Shown here: positions 1 through 7,346 of the stretch, one piece after another | Position numbering within the stretch: position 1 is the first letter of the stretch | Layout: every line of letters begins with the position of its first letter | Assembly: GCA_030765235.1 (NCBI GenBank) | Contig: JAVCCW010000001.1 | Location: 1-35,171 of the forward strand | Origin: Candidatus Gorgyraea atricola | GTDB taxonomy: Bacteria > Omnitrophota > Gorgyraeia > Gorgyraeales > Gorgyraeaceae | Reading direction: 5' to 3' | DNA: 35,171 bases | Notes under the pieces: model-generated | The model's input: only the letters and a program-made list of their open reading frames with translations | What the model was told of the DNA's origin: nothing | The model's database searches: none | Position numbers and translations under genes: made by a program

Positions 1-1005
1 ATATCCAATTAAAAGCCACTCCCTGCAATTCTTTTTATGCTCTTCTGAGGCCATTGCTTCACAATGGCGGTATATAAACTCATTTGCCTGGCATTTCCTG
101 TATTTAGATACTATGCCTATGAGCTTACTTAGCTCGTTCTTTCCTCCTGCATTGCCAAAACTTATTATCCAAAGTGGAAATTTTTCAGACTGTGCCAATA
201 AAGCATCCAGGATATTCATTCCATCATCTGCTGAAAATTTACTCTTTGGCTTAGTATCTTCTAATATCCTATCCAATACTTTATATTCGCTCTCATAAGA
301 AAGAGTTCCTGAATAAGGCGGGTCTAAATATAATAAGTCTCCTTCCACGCTGTTTATAAAATCAAACACGTCTTTCCTATAGACCTCGTTCTTATAGCCA
401 TTGGAGAATACGCCTTTGTTCACTCTTTGTTTCACAAGCCTCAGAATAGCCAATGGGGTCTTTAGATTATCCTTTATGTGTTTGGTATAGGTTCGTTTTA
501 TCTCATCAAAGCGCCCTTCTTCCATTGGTCTATTAAATGCATTAGGAGAGCTGAATTTTGAATAGGGCCTGACACAGAAAATATACTTGAGCAATAAATA
601 TATATCTATCAGCCTCTTAGCATTGGCAAAGGCATTATCCAAAAACAAGGCGTGTCTTTTGGTAAAGACATCTGGCACAAACTCCTGTTCAATAAAATGA
701 GTGTTCTCTGGATTAGGCATAAATAATCTATGAATATCGGATTCCGCAAGAAGTGTATTATTGTTTTCTATCAGGGCCTTACCTGCGATATAACTTCTCT
801 TTGCAATATCATTGGCAATCACTTTAAACCCTTGTGCCTTTGCATATAAACTTACAGCGCCGCTCCCAAGAAAAGCATCTACAAAAATCGCTCCCTGCCA
901 TTTCTCTCTCGGCAGATATTTAGAGATGTGTCTGAATATCACAGGACATAGTTTTCGTTTACCTCCGAAATATGGCAACAAGGCATTAAACATTCTCAAT
1001 CGCAT
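1..1005 (-). CDS. D12-class DNA adenine (N6) methyltransferase, 3' end off window
   Basis: This is a Dam-like enzyme that would transfer a methyl group from SAM to adenine N6 in DNA. The ATG at 1005 follows a GGAGG ribosome site. The frame is open for 335 codons and runs off the left edge without a stop. Visible motifs are PYFGGKRKL at residues 11-19 (the N-terminal D12 signature), FLGSGA at 45-50 (SAM-binding motif I) and LDPPYSG at 227-233 (catalytic motif IV). An NPENTHF segment and a WIISFGNAGG stretch follow. Motif I before motif IV is the alpha-class order. Known Dam enzymes are about 270-300 residues, so this one is rather long. No restriction partner is visible, so it may be a solitary methylase or belong to a mobile region to the left. 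Confidence 0.93.
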   Translation of the reverse strand, partial: MRLRMFNALLPYFGGKRKLCPVIFRHISKYLPREKWQGAIFVDAFLGSGAVSLYAKAQGFKVIANDIAKRSYIAGKALIENNNTLLAESDIHRLFMPNPENTHFIEQEFVPDVFTKRHALFLDNAFANAKRLIDIYLLLKYIFCVRPYSKFSSPNAFNRPMEEGRFDEIKRTYTKHIKDNLKTPLAILRLVKQRVNKGVFSNGYKNEVYRKDVFDFINSVEGDLLYLDPPYSGTLSYESEYKVLDRILEDTKPKSKFSADDGMNILDALLAQSEKFPLWIISFGNAGGKNELSKLIGIVSKYRKCQANEFIYRHCEAMASEEHKKNCREWLLIGY

Positions 1006-1187
1006 AGTGCCCTCCAAATAAAAAAATCACGTTTTCGTCACGTTTTTGACCTAAATGGGCACACCCTATCTGTGACGATATGTGAGCATACGTGCTGATA
1101 AGTGTTTTTGTATGTCTTAGGGAAATATAGGGTTTGGAGAGTTTTTGGAAATTTCGTAAGGGATTTTGGCAATCCCTAACATTAGGG

Positions 1188-1263
1188 TGGTGCCGAGGCC
1201 CAGAATCGAACTGGGGACGCACGGATTTTCAGTCCGTCGCTCTACCTGCTGAGCTACCTCGGC
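1188..1263 (-). tRNA. tRNA-Phe (GAA)
   Basis: The full cloverleaf can be drawn. It has a 7-bp acceptor GCCGAGG/CCTCGGC, D-arm GCTC/GAGC, anticodon stem ACGGA/TCCGT with loop CTGAAAA (anticodon GAA), a 5-nt variable loop, T-arm CCCAG/CTGGG, discriminator A and an encoded CCA. A 29-bp piece of the gene (1225-1253) recurs at 6443-6471. Confidence 0.97.
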
Positions 1264-1280
1264 AAATTTAACTTTAGTTT

Positions 1281-1308
1281 ATTTTATCAGACCCGCCCAT
1301 TATGTCAA
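1281..1308 (-). promoter_or_regulatory. sigma-70-type promoter of tRNA-Phe
   Basis: TTGACA (1303-1308) and TAAAAT (1281-1286) are separated by 16 bp on the minus strand. Transcription would start about 10 nt before the mature 5' end of tRNA-Phe. Confidence 0.75.
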
Positions 1309-1323
1309 TAAGAATATAGAATA

Positions 1324-2055
1324 TAGACGTCCTATTTGGGTACACCCTACTATTAGTATTCATACAATCTTAAATTCCTTATCCATGATCTCTTCATAGG
1401 GTCGCGATGTTGAAACATATTCTTTATATGCACGCTGTCGCTCTTTTAGATTTTTGCCAAAACCCTCATAAAGAGGGTTTTCTGTTATTATATTATTTTC
1501 TTTGCCAGATGTATAATGAATGCAGCTTGACCATCTGTATTCATCAGGGCTTTTGACTATTCCAGCTCTTACAGGATTACGTTCAATATAGCGGCCGCAT
1601 TCTGATAGATATTCATCTCTTGAAACCCACTTAGTTCTGTATCTGCTTTGGTATAAATAACCTTTATAGGCATATTTCCTCCTATAATAAAACCTATAAG
1701 ATTGCAATAACGCCTGCATAAATTTTGCCAACACCTCTTTATTGAATATCTTAAGCAATAAATGCGGATGGGTAGACATAAGGCAATAATGATAAATTTT
1801 AAGCCTGAACTTACGTAAATACCTCCTTACAATTGATAAAAACATCTCAAAATCTTCATCATCCTTGAACAACTTTAAGCCATTATTCCCCTTCTGGATA
1901 ACATGATACATAGAATCATCATATACCAACCTTTTACTCGTAGGCATAATAAAACCCCCCTTTCTGTCTTACTATATAAGACACAACAAGGGGGCCAAAT
2001 TCTTTCAAATTTTTTATATTATTTCAAAGTAGGGTGTACCCAAATAGGACGTCTA
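1324..2055 (-). mobile_element. RAYT/IS200-like unit bounded by 28-bp inverted repeats
   Basis: The 28 bp at 1324-1351 and at 2028-2055 are perfect inverted copies. Each contains a small hairpin-forming core, GGGTGTACCC. They flank a single Y1-type transposase gene, as REP sequences flank RAYT genes in other bacteria. A solo copy of the same repeat with one mismatch lies at 28264-28290 between two V-ATPase genes, so the repeat is dispersed. Confidence 0.8.
1360..1947 (-). CDS. REP-associated tyrosine transposase (RAYT, Y1_Tnp/HUH)
   Basis: A 195-aa single-strand DNA transposase-like protein of the IS200/RAYT superfamily. It starts with VYDDSMYHVIQKGN, typical of RAYTs. The HUH metal-binding motif is HPH at residues 60-62. 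The candidate nucleophile is Tyr120 in GRYIERNPVRAGI, the most conserved RAYT block, followed by DEYRWSSCIHY. The length fits an intact RAYT. The ATG is preceded by a strong AGGGGGG ribosome site. RAYTs process REP-type hairpins in single-stranded DNA; here the likely substrates are the 28-bp inverted repeats on both sides. HPH is slightly unlike the more usual HVH, but both histidines are kept. It looks intact and domesticated or recently active. Confidence 0.92.
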   Translation of the reverse strand: MPTSKRLVYDDSMYHVIQKGNNGLKLFKDDEDFEMFLSIVRRYLRKFRLKIYHYCLMSTHPHLLLKIFNKEVLAKFMQALLQSYRFYYRRKYAYKGYLYQSRYRTKWVSRDEYLSECGRYIERNPVRAGIVKSPDEYRWSSCIHYTSGKENNIITENPLYEGFGKNLKERQRAYKEYVSTSRPYEEIMDKEFKIV

Positions 2056-2094
2056 CTATCGACTCCTATCGACTCCTTTTTTGGTGATCACATA

Positions 2095-2913
2095 TTAAAC
2101 TTTAGATTTCTGTTGCCCCGGCATTTTCTCTATTGGGTAACCACCTTTCACAAGACCTTCTTGTATATCTAATAAAATAGCATACTTATTCATTGTAAAT
2201 TGCGACAAATTCATAATTAGTTTTTCAAAAAAATCTTTTATTTGAGTTAATTCACCCAAATTTTTCAATGGCGATTGATTTTTATGGACCACATCGTGTC
2301 TTTTGTCAAAGATTTCACTCAGCTTCTCAAGATCATAAGCAGCAAGTATCCCATCTGTAAAAGAAGAAAAATCAAATATATTCTCTATATCGGGCATAAT
2401 TTTTTTATATGTTTTAAATTTCTCTTTTAGACCTTGCCTTGAAAAATGCTCTAATATTTTCATCCTAAAGCCCTCTATTACAGAATCATAGTCTTTAAGC
2501 TCCAAAATTCGTTCGAGAGAAACATTTTTATCCTGTGCTAATCCTAATATAGCTCTCGAATCCTTAATCATAATCGACTGTAAAACATGCAGAAAAAACG
2601 TCTCCATGATCGTACACAACATTACGAGATTCTGATTTATTAATATAGGAGTATATTCTTTTACTTTTCTCATATTAAGGATTTCCAAATCCTGAACAAC
2701 TCTTTCTTTAATTTCCTTAATTTTTTTAGGGCTAACCTCATTAAAAACATTTTTATCTAAAAGCTCTTGAATCATTCGATCGGATCCTTGTGTCATTGTA
2801 TTCACTATAAAACCTTGAACATCACCTCGTTTAATTATGCTCAAGGTATTATAAACTACTAAATAGGCATCTCCCAACTTAGATATAAAATCCATCATTT
2901 TTATAGTTATCAT
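2095..2913 (-). CDS. HEPN-like hypothetical protein
   Basis: I do not recognise a named family for this 272-aa, largely helical, soluble protein. It has no signal peptide or membrane segment. Near the C-terminus, residues 205-210 read RHDVVH, matching the R-x4-H motif of HEPN domains, within a helix-rich FDKRHDVVHKN context. HEPN domains are often metal-independent RNases in toxin-antitoxin, abortive infection and CRISPR systems, so an RNase role is possible but unproven. I chose the ATG at 2913 because AGGGG lies 7 nt upstream; a TTG at 2952 would add 13 residues. No antitoxin-like partner such as an MNT-fold nucleotidyltransferase is next to it. Confidence 0.6.
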   Translation of the reverse strand: MITIKMMDFISKLGDAYLVVYNTLSIIKRGDVQGFIVNTMTQGSDRMIQELLDKNVFNEVSPKKIKEIKERVVQDLEILNMRKVKEYTPILINQNLVMLCTIMETFFLHVLQSIMIKDSRAILGLAQDKNVSLERILELKDYDSVIEGFRMKILEHFSRQGLKEKFKTYKKIMPDIENIFDFSSFTDGILAAYDLEKLSEIFDKRHDVVHKNQSPLKNLGELTQIKDFFEKLIMNLSQFTMNKYAILLDIQEGLVKGGYPIEKMPGQQKSKV

Positions 2914-3007
2914 TTTATGTCCCCTATCAATATCCCTTTTCTTTCTCGCCAACCCCTCTCCAAACCACCCTTTTAACAGCCTCTGCCCTCGCCTTGCCCC
3001 TAAAACA

Positions 3008-3043
3008 CAAAAAAGGCAACCCCAACATTACGCCAAGATTGCC
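3008..3043 (-). terminator. rho-independent terminator after the small lipoprotein gene
   Basis: On the minus strand GGCAATC (3043-3037) pairs with GGTTGCC (3021-3015), followed by a run of T (3014-3008). It closes the 3924-3044 two-gene unit. Confidence 0.65.
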
Positions 3044-3190
3044 TCAATTCTCTCTAGGCATAGGGATGCTTACTTCACCGCTACCTCTAACATCCCCAAC
3101 CTTTCCACTGCCACCTACATGGATAGTGCTACAGCCAGAGATGCAAAGGATTGAAATTAATATTATTACTATTAATTGTTTTTTATTCAT
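3044..3190 (-). CDS. small lipoprotein, 48 aa
   Basis: A short gene with a clear lipoprotein signal: MNKK, a hydrophobic stretch (QLIVIILISILCIS) and a lipobox ending in SGC with the modified Cys at about residue 20. The mature part is a glycine-rich peptide with GGSGKVGDVRGSG and ends in PREN. Its ATG overlaps the stop of the upstream membrane-protein gene by 4 bp (ATGA), which implies translational coupling and a joint role. The terminator hairpin begins at its stop. No family is recognised. It probably resides at the inner face of the outer membrane or on the inner membrane. Confidence 0.75.
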   Translation of the reverse strand: MNKKQLIVIILISILCISGCSTIHVGGSGKVGDVRGSGEVSIPMPREN

Positions 3191-3924
3191 TTCTCTCTCA
3201 ATGTCTTAATTGCCCAGATGATGAATCTAATGAGTAAATAGACAGGATAACCATACACTGCTACAAGTCTACCAAAATTCAATATTTGTACCATTAAAGC
3301 ATATTTAAACAATATAGCTGCATCTGTATCTTTGAATAGACTAATAGTAAGTTTTACTGGAATAAACTTTGTAGAATAGCCAAACAATATAATAAGAATC
3401 CCAACTGCTATAATTCCCAACAGAATAAGCCATTCTCTTGCTATAATCCTTACAACTTTGTTTCTTTCTAATCCTAACATATGTAAAAATTCTGTTAATG
3501 TAAACCTAGTGCTATCTTTTATATCCTTGCGCATTCTTGATATAATACCAATTGCTTCTTTCTTTATGCTTTCTAACATCCCCCCTACCTTATCTCGACC
3601 TAGTTTCCCCCATTCGGTTCTATACAATTTCTCATTCAGTGTATTTGTATCTTCAAGCAATTTTTCATCTTTGGTAATTAAGACCATCTCTCCTAAAAAT
3701 GTTTGAGAGCTTCCATACATCTCATCAAATTTAGAATCTACTGCAGGATTTCCTGGAATTTTACTCCATATGAAATTACGCATTCTTACCCAATGAGCAA
3801 TAATTGAATCGCATACTTTAATTTTATTCTCTATGGTTCGTTGTTTAAAATTCAACCTGACTAAAAAAACGTTGGAACCAAAACCAACAATAAACCCTAT
3901 GATTATCATAAACAATTCTTTCAT
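3187..3924 (-). CDS. membrane protein of unknown function, 245 aa
   Basis: An N-terminal transmembrane helix (about residues 4-24) is followed by a roughly 125-residue soluble, charged segment with helical character. Two further hydrophobic stretches follow, at about 165-185 (LILLGIIAVGILIILFGY) and 205-235. The layout suggests a soluble domain held between membrane anchors. A strong AGGAGG lies before the ATG. The 3' end overlaps a small lipoprotein gene by ATGA, so the pair is probably co-translated. No family or catalytic motif is recognised. Confidence 0.75.
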   Translation of the reverse strand: MKELFMIIIGFIVGFGSNVFLVRLNFKQRTIENKIKVCDSIIAHWVRMRNFIWSKIPGNPAVDSKFDEMYGSSQTFLGEMVLITKDEKLLEDTNTLNEKLYRTEWGKLGRDKVGGMLESIKKEAIGIISRMRKDIKDSTRFTLTEFLHMLGLERNKVVRIIAREWLILLGIIAVGILIILFGYSTKFIPVKLTISLFKDTDAAILFKYALMVQILNFGRLVAVYGYPVYLLIRFIIWAIKTLREK

Positions 3925-3943
3925 TTATACTTCCTCCTTAACA

Positions 3944-3976
3944 CAAAAAACCAACCCAGATTAACTCCAGATTGGC
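3944..3976 (-). terminator. terminator downstream of the DUF2007 gene
   Basis: CCAATC (3975-3970) can pair with GGTTGG (3956-3951), followed by six T residues. It lies 4 bp past the end of the DUF2007 gene. Confidence 0.55.
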
Positions 3977-3979
3977 TTA

Positions 3980-4192
3980 TTATTTACTGTCTACAGCCTT
4001 TATGATTTCAGTGGCTCGCTCAGCATCTTTTTCATCTACTACAAGCTTATAGCCACCTGTAAAAAGAACAAGCGATGGTCCCATGCCACCGCCGTCATCA
4101 GCAACTATATTTGCATTGATATGATTGGACTTGAGAAGGCCTAATACAATATTAGCATCAGCCTCAGTTAGGTATGTTGCAACTGTCTTCAT
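3980..4192 (-). CDS. DUF2007-type small protein (putative signal-transducing protein)
   Basis: A 70-aa cytoplasmic protein. The pattern is typical of DUF2007: YLTEADANIVLGLLKSNHI (helix after a first strand), then a glycine-rich turn DDGGGMGPS, then YKLVVDEKDAERATEII. The family folds as a small ferredoxin-like domain with no known enzyme activity; a ligand- or protein-binding role has been suggested. I used the ATG at 4192, with AAAGG 8 nt upstream; a start at 4222 would add ten unlikely residues (MPPLTTKVWH). It stands alone, with a terminator just after it. Confidence 0.8.
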   Translation of the reverse strand: MKTVATYLTEADANIVLGLLKSNHINANIVADDGGGMGPSLVLFTGGYKLVVDEKDAERATEIIKAVDSK

Positions 4193-4245
4193 ATGCCACA
4201 CCTTTGTGGTTAATGGAGGCATTATACTCCTTCTGGGCCATTAAA

Positions 4246-4407
4246 TCAAGATTTCTTCCTCCAATTCATCTTAAACAACTGCTTTAGCCCCACTCTTTTC
4301 TCTAACGGCCTCTCTACCACGTACCAGAGCCCATCCTTAGCCATAATAGCATAGACTACTCCCTTACCCTTCCAGAAGAACAGAAGATCATCGTAGTTAC
4401 TGGACAT
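4246..4407 (-). CDS. possible small ORF or gene remnant, 53 aa
   Basis: The frame reads MSSNYDDLLFFWKGKG, then VVYAIMAKDGLWYVVERPL, and ends basic (MNWRKKS). Composition is protein-like and the frame is clean from ATG to TGA, but there is no ribosome site and I know no homologue. It sits beside a repeat element (4459-4558), so it may be a remnant of a larger gene cut by that element. Confidence 0.3.
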   Translation of the reverse strand: MSSNYDDLLFFWKGKGVVYAIMAKDGLWYVVERPLEKRVGLKQLFKMNWRKKS

Positions 4408-4458
4408 GGTATTATGATAGAGGGATTGGGTGAGTTAGTCCATAGACTGTGGGGCGTG

Positions 4459-4558
4459 CCCCGTTCCAAATTCTTAAAGCTCATCGAACAATCCATAAGA
4501 ATTGCACGCAAGTAGTTCCAAAAGATAAATCGCGTATCACTCAGAATTTGGAATGGGG
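4459..4558. repeat. 100-bp element with inverted ends, also found at 28297-28315
   Basis: The 16 bp at 4459-4474 are an inverted copy, with one mismatch, of 4543-4558 (AGAATTTGGAATGGGG). A 19-bp identical copy of the right arm occurs at 28297-28315 inside the V-ATPase operon. This suggests a small non-coding mobile unit (MITE- or REPIN-like). Confidence 0.6.
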
Positions 4559-4590
4559 CAGGAAATTGTGGCTGGGGGGGGCAACAGGAC

Positions 4591-6213
4591 TTAAATACCT
4601 GTTAGTGTGTCCTCGGAAGGAAATTTGTCAGTTATGCTGGATTGGGAAAATTCATCGAGGTATTTTACATACTGGTTAGCTTTCTCGACTACTTTGTTTT
4701 TAATAGCTATTACATCGCTATCCGTTGCTTTTATAAAAAAGTATCCTACAATAGTTGTCCCAGAAGATTTTTTATTTTCCCAGGCAGTCGGTTTGGAATA
4801 TTTTTTAATCTCACTGCTACCTGGTATATGAACTGCTAAAATGTCTGTAAACGTTAAAGTCACTGGTAAGCCCAACCCTTCACCTTTACCTCTTCCTGGA
4901 CTTTCTCCGTGTGTAAACGCTCTTTCGATTGATACTTTATTGCCTTCTTTATCAATAAAACCTGTGCCGTTATCAATAACTGATACTTCTGAATAAGTAG
5001 CTCCTGTTTCTAGCATTTCTATCTGTTTTACTACTAAAGCGACTCCATCCTTTACATGTTGATAAATATTGTCTAATGTATGTCTTAAAAACGAGTCGTC
5101 AAAGTCATCATATTCAAAATTAACTTTAGATAAATGTTTTTTTGCCTCACGTTGATCGACCCTCTTCAATAAACGACTGTCAATATTAACTTCTTTATTT
5201 ATGAATTTTGGACCAGCCACAACTATAACTTGAATATCCTTTCTACCCTTAAGCTCCTCTACTATCTTATTAAATCTAGGCCAATCGTGTTGAAGCATAG
5301 ACAGTTCTGCTTGTAGTATTAACTGGTCAACAGATAAGTCGGCTAAATTCTCCCCCGACGCAAGATTCCCTTCAACTTTGATAATTAAGTCAAATTTCGC
5401 CAAATCCTCTTTATCATATTTAAAATCGTCAGGTCGGACTAATTTAACCCTAGCTCCCAACTCCCGCAATACTCCAGGTATGGAGTTCATACCACGTCCA
5501 CCTAACCAAATAGAACTAATCTTCGGTACCACATGGTTTCTCCCTACCCTTAATAAGACAGGATCGTTCGAATATTTTTTTCGTCCTTCCAAAAGTTTCT
5601 GCGCCATGTCTCTATTAGACTGTTCGATTACATCTATATCTGTACCCAACCCGCCGCGGCGCTGACTATTAATATCATCAATAAGAATAACAGGTATATT
5701 GAAGCGCTTAAGAGTGCTCAACAACCGTAATAGATAAGGTCCCCGTATTTCTCTATCCGCCCTTGCAAGTTCAACAGAATTTTTGGCGGATAAAAGCTTA
5801 TAATATTCATCCAGGAAATCTTCTACTGAAACAGAAGGATCATTAAGTTTATCCTCAAGTTGATGAGGTAACTCCAAGGCAACCGAAAAATTCATAGAGA
5901 GTTCCCCTAGTTGTTCAACATAATTAAGAAAAAGTTCACGATCCCAAATTTCATCATCTTGAGGCATTTGTTCTCCGCGATGCATATCTCCAACAATCAC
6001 AATTTCACCAGCTCTGAGACAATCCGCAATTATGGACAATGCTTCGCTTGCTTCAGCAAGCTTACTAGCTGCCTTTGAATTCTGGAAAATAGACGGGACT
6101 CTTAACGCATCCCCATCAACAGGACAGGAATAAAGGATGTTATTACATAAGAATGCAATACCTAGCATTAATACTATAATTTTTAAACTATACCCTTTTC
6201 CAATCTTCCTCAT
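4591..6213 (-). CDS. leader-LRVP protein: ChaN/EreA-like domain plus GHKL ATPase domain
   Basis: A 540-aa two-domain protein. Residues 1-30 form a basic, hydrophobic leader ending at Cys30; LRVP is at 37-40. Residues about 70-290 resemble the haem-binding/erythromycin-esterase-like fold (ChaN/EreA): IVIVGDMHRGE at 72-82, ALELP at 113-117 and RVGRNH at 223-228. The assignment is from pattern only. Residues about 370-500 carry a histidine-kinase/Hsp90-type ATP site: an N-box-like LDNIYQHV (381-388), DNGTGF (415-420), a lid GRGKGEGLGL (441-450) and SSGTTI (484-489). No phospho-acceptor histidine domain is visible. A signal-like leader before an ATP-dependent domain is odd: either the leader is only an anchor or the ATPase is not cytoplasmic. 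A promoter and hairpin leader precede it (6225-6270). Confidence 0.75.
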   Translation of the reverse strand: MRKIGKGYSLKIIVLMLGIAFLCNNILYSCPVDGDALRVPSIFQNSKAASKLAEASEALSIIADCLRAGEIVIVGDMHRGEQMPQDDEIWDRELFLNYVEQLGELSMNFSVALELPHQLEDKLNDPSVSVEDFLDEYYKLLSAKNSVELARADREIRGPYLLRLLSTLKRFNIPVILIDDINSQRRGGLGTDIDVIEQSNRDMAQKLLEGRKKYSNDPVLLRVGRNHVVPKISSIWLGGRGMNSIPGVLRELGARVKLVRPDDFKYDKEDLAKFDLIIKVEGNLASGENLADLSVDQLILQAELSMLQHDWPRFNKIVEELKGRKDIQVIVVAGPKFINKEVNIDSRLLKRVDQREAKKHLSKVNFEYDDFDDSFLRHTLDNIYQHVKDGVALVVKQIEMLETGATYSEVSVIDNGTGFIDKEGNKVSIERAFTHGESPGRGKGEGLGLPVTLTFTDILAVHIPGSSEIKKYSKPTAWENKKSSGTTIVGYFFIKATDSDVIAIKNKVVEKANQYVKYLDEFSQSSITDKFPSEDTLTGI

Positions 6214-6224
6214 AATTCACCCAT

Positions 6225-6270
6225 AAAAATAGCCCTGTAAGGCTATATTGCTCCTATGTAAGTAATTATA
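6225..6270 (-). promoter_or_regulatory. promoter -10 and terminator-like leader hairpin of the 6213 gene
   Basis: TATAAT lies at 6265-6270; TTCCCA, 17 bp upstream of it, is a weak -35. The short leader contains ATAGCC/GGCTAT (6246-6241 with 6234-6229), followed by a run of T directly before the ribosome site. The other two leader-LR(V/I)P genes have the same arrangement. Confidence 0.6.
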
Positions 6271-6327
6271 TCATATAAATAGGGGTTTGGGAAGGGATTT
6301 CTTGTGCCCAAAATGTGCCCATGAGAG

Positions 6328-6377
6328 AGCCTAATTGAGCCGGTTAGAGCCGGAGTGAGCCAGAGTGAGCCGGTTAG
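6328..6377. repeat. five phased 10-bp repeats (AGCC-type)
   Basis: Five consecutive 10-bp units start AGCC: AGCCTAATTG, AGCCGGTTAG, AGCCGGAGTG, AGCCAGAGTG and AGCCGGTTAG. Spacing equals one helical turn, as at sites for cooperative protein binding. They lie 65 bp from the tRNA-Phe fragment. Confidence 0.7.
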
Positions 6378-6442
6378 GCTAACTCTAAGTGTTATTTACA
6401 ATTACAGCAATTTCAAGGGGTTATGGAAAATCTTGGGAAGGT

Positions 6443-6471
6443 ATTTTCAGTCCGTCGCTCTACCTGCTGAG
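6443..6471 (-). other. 29-bp fragment of tRNA-Phe (possible att remnant)
   Basis: Identical in sequence and orientation to 1225-1253 (anticodon loop to D-arm of tRNA-Phe). Identity stops abruptly on both sides. It may be the far attachment scar of an island starting at tRNA-Phe, or a dead tRNA piece. Confidence 0.7.
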
Positions 6472-6490
6472 ATTTTGAACTTATCCACAA

Positions 6491-6520
6491 TCGTAGGGGA
6501 CACTTAAGTGTCCCCTACGA
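6491..6520. repeat. 30-bp perfect palindrome
   Basis: The centre is GGGGACACTTAAGTGTCCCC and the symmetry extends five bases further on each side. It lies 10 bp past the stop of the 6877-6530 gene, so it could end that transcript, but no T-run follows. A similar but shorter palindrome is at 31140-31157. Confidence 0.75.
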
Positions 6521-6529
6521 CTACTACGG

Positions 6530-6877
6530 CTACGGCTTTGAGAATGCCAAGTATCCTGGTATAAAAATACCCACTAAGGGAATAAGCATGAGTAATCCTA
6601 CCCAACTAGGTTTTCCTCTAACTTCTGCAAGTGCCATCCAAACAACGATATTTATGACAATGCCTACTAAAGGAACAAAGAATAACAAAATCCACCACCC
6701 TGGCTTGCCAGCTATCTTACATACTAGATACATATTAATTATTGGAATCCAAGCCATCCATAAACTTTGAGCTCCAACCTTACTGCCTATCACCTGAAGG
6801 CAAATAGCAAAGTAAACATGGGCAACTGCTATTAAAAACAATGTCAATCTAGGATTCATCCCTAATGCCTCTTCCAT
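6530..6877 (-). CDS. DUF5684-type small membrane protein
   Basis: A 115-aa protein with four hydrophobic segments. The pattern is that of the DUF5684 family: AWIPIINMYLVCKIAGKPGWW, then FFVPLVGIVINIVVWM, then RGKPSW and LIPLVGIFIPGYLAF. The repeated PIIN/PLVG turns with nearby GKP-W are diagnostic. Family members are inner-membrane proteins, often near signal peptidase genes, without a known activity. AAGGAGG lies just before the ATG. Another small membrane-protein gene lies 26 bp upstream on the same strand, so the two probably form one transcript. Confidence 0.75.
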   Translation of the reverse strand: MEEALGMNPRLTLFLIAVAHVYFAICLQVIGSKVGAQSLWMAWIPIINMYLVCKIAGKPGWWILLFFVPLVGIVINIVVWMALAEVRGKPSWVGLLMLIPLVGIFIPGYLAFSKP

Positions 6878-6903
6878 GTCTCCCTCCTTTCATGAGTTAT
6901 AAC

Positions 6904-7251
6904 CTATAATTGTTTTTTTGATTCGCTTAATACAATCATTGGAATTATAATATCTCCTACTAAAGGAGAAATAAAAATGCAAAATTGAAATAGATTTATA
7001 AGCCAGATACCTTTACCCATAGCCTGACATACATATCTTATCCTAAAGATTATGATAATCTTTATAATAACAAGGCTAACAAAAAAAATAGGCACTACTA
7101 TTGTAAGAAAGATATTCTTTAAAAACATAAAAAGCAACGTCGTCCACATCAAAGCTGCAAAACTAAATAAATAACTCAAAAAAGCTCTCTCGAAACTTTT
7201 TCTAGCAGAAGTTATCTTATTTTTATCAAGATTCGAAGCATGCATAATCAT
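6904..7251 (-). CDS. small membrane protein, 115 aa
   Basis: After a charged N-terminus (NLDKNKITSARKSFERA), three or four hydrophobic helices cover about residues 27-110: LSYLFSFAALMWTTLLFMFL, IFLTIVVPIFFVSLVIIKI and a last one containing FQFCIFISPLVGDIIIPMIV. No family is recognised, though the PLVGDIIIPM turn resembles the downstream DUF5684 protein. Start ATGs exist at 7251 and 7245 and the ribosome site is weak. It probably shares a transcript with the next gene. Confidence 0.6.
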   Translation of the reverse strand: MIMHASNLDKNKITSARKSFERAFLSYLFSFAALMWTTLLFMFLKNIFLTIVVPIFFVSLVIIKIIIIFRIRYVCQAMGKGIWLINLFQFCIFISPLVGDIIIPMIVLSESKKQL

Positions 7252-7346
7252 TCTCTAGGACTCCCCTCTTACCGTCCTAAAGTATACCCCAAATACCTCA
7301 AAATTTCAATTTTTGTGCAAAATAAGCCTTTGAGAAGAGAGTTAAG

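Noticed and set aside
1051-1071. A degenerate copy of the RAYT end repeat near the methyltransferase gene
   Set aside because: GGGCACACCCTAT resembles GGGTACACCCTAC, but the remaining bases match too poorly to separate it from chance.
1006-1187. A gene in the gap between the methyltransferase and tRNA-Phe
   Set aside because: Frames here are short, lack ribosome sites or cross the tRNA; nothing supportable was seen.
4449-4679. Plus-strand frame through the 100-bp repeat
   Set aside because: It runs across the inverted arms and into the reverse of the 6213 gene, with no ribosome site and no protein-like pattern.
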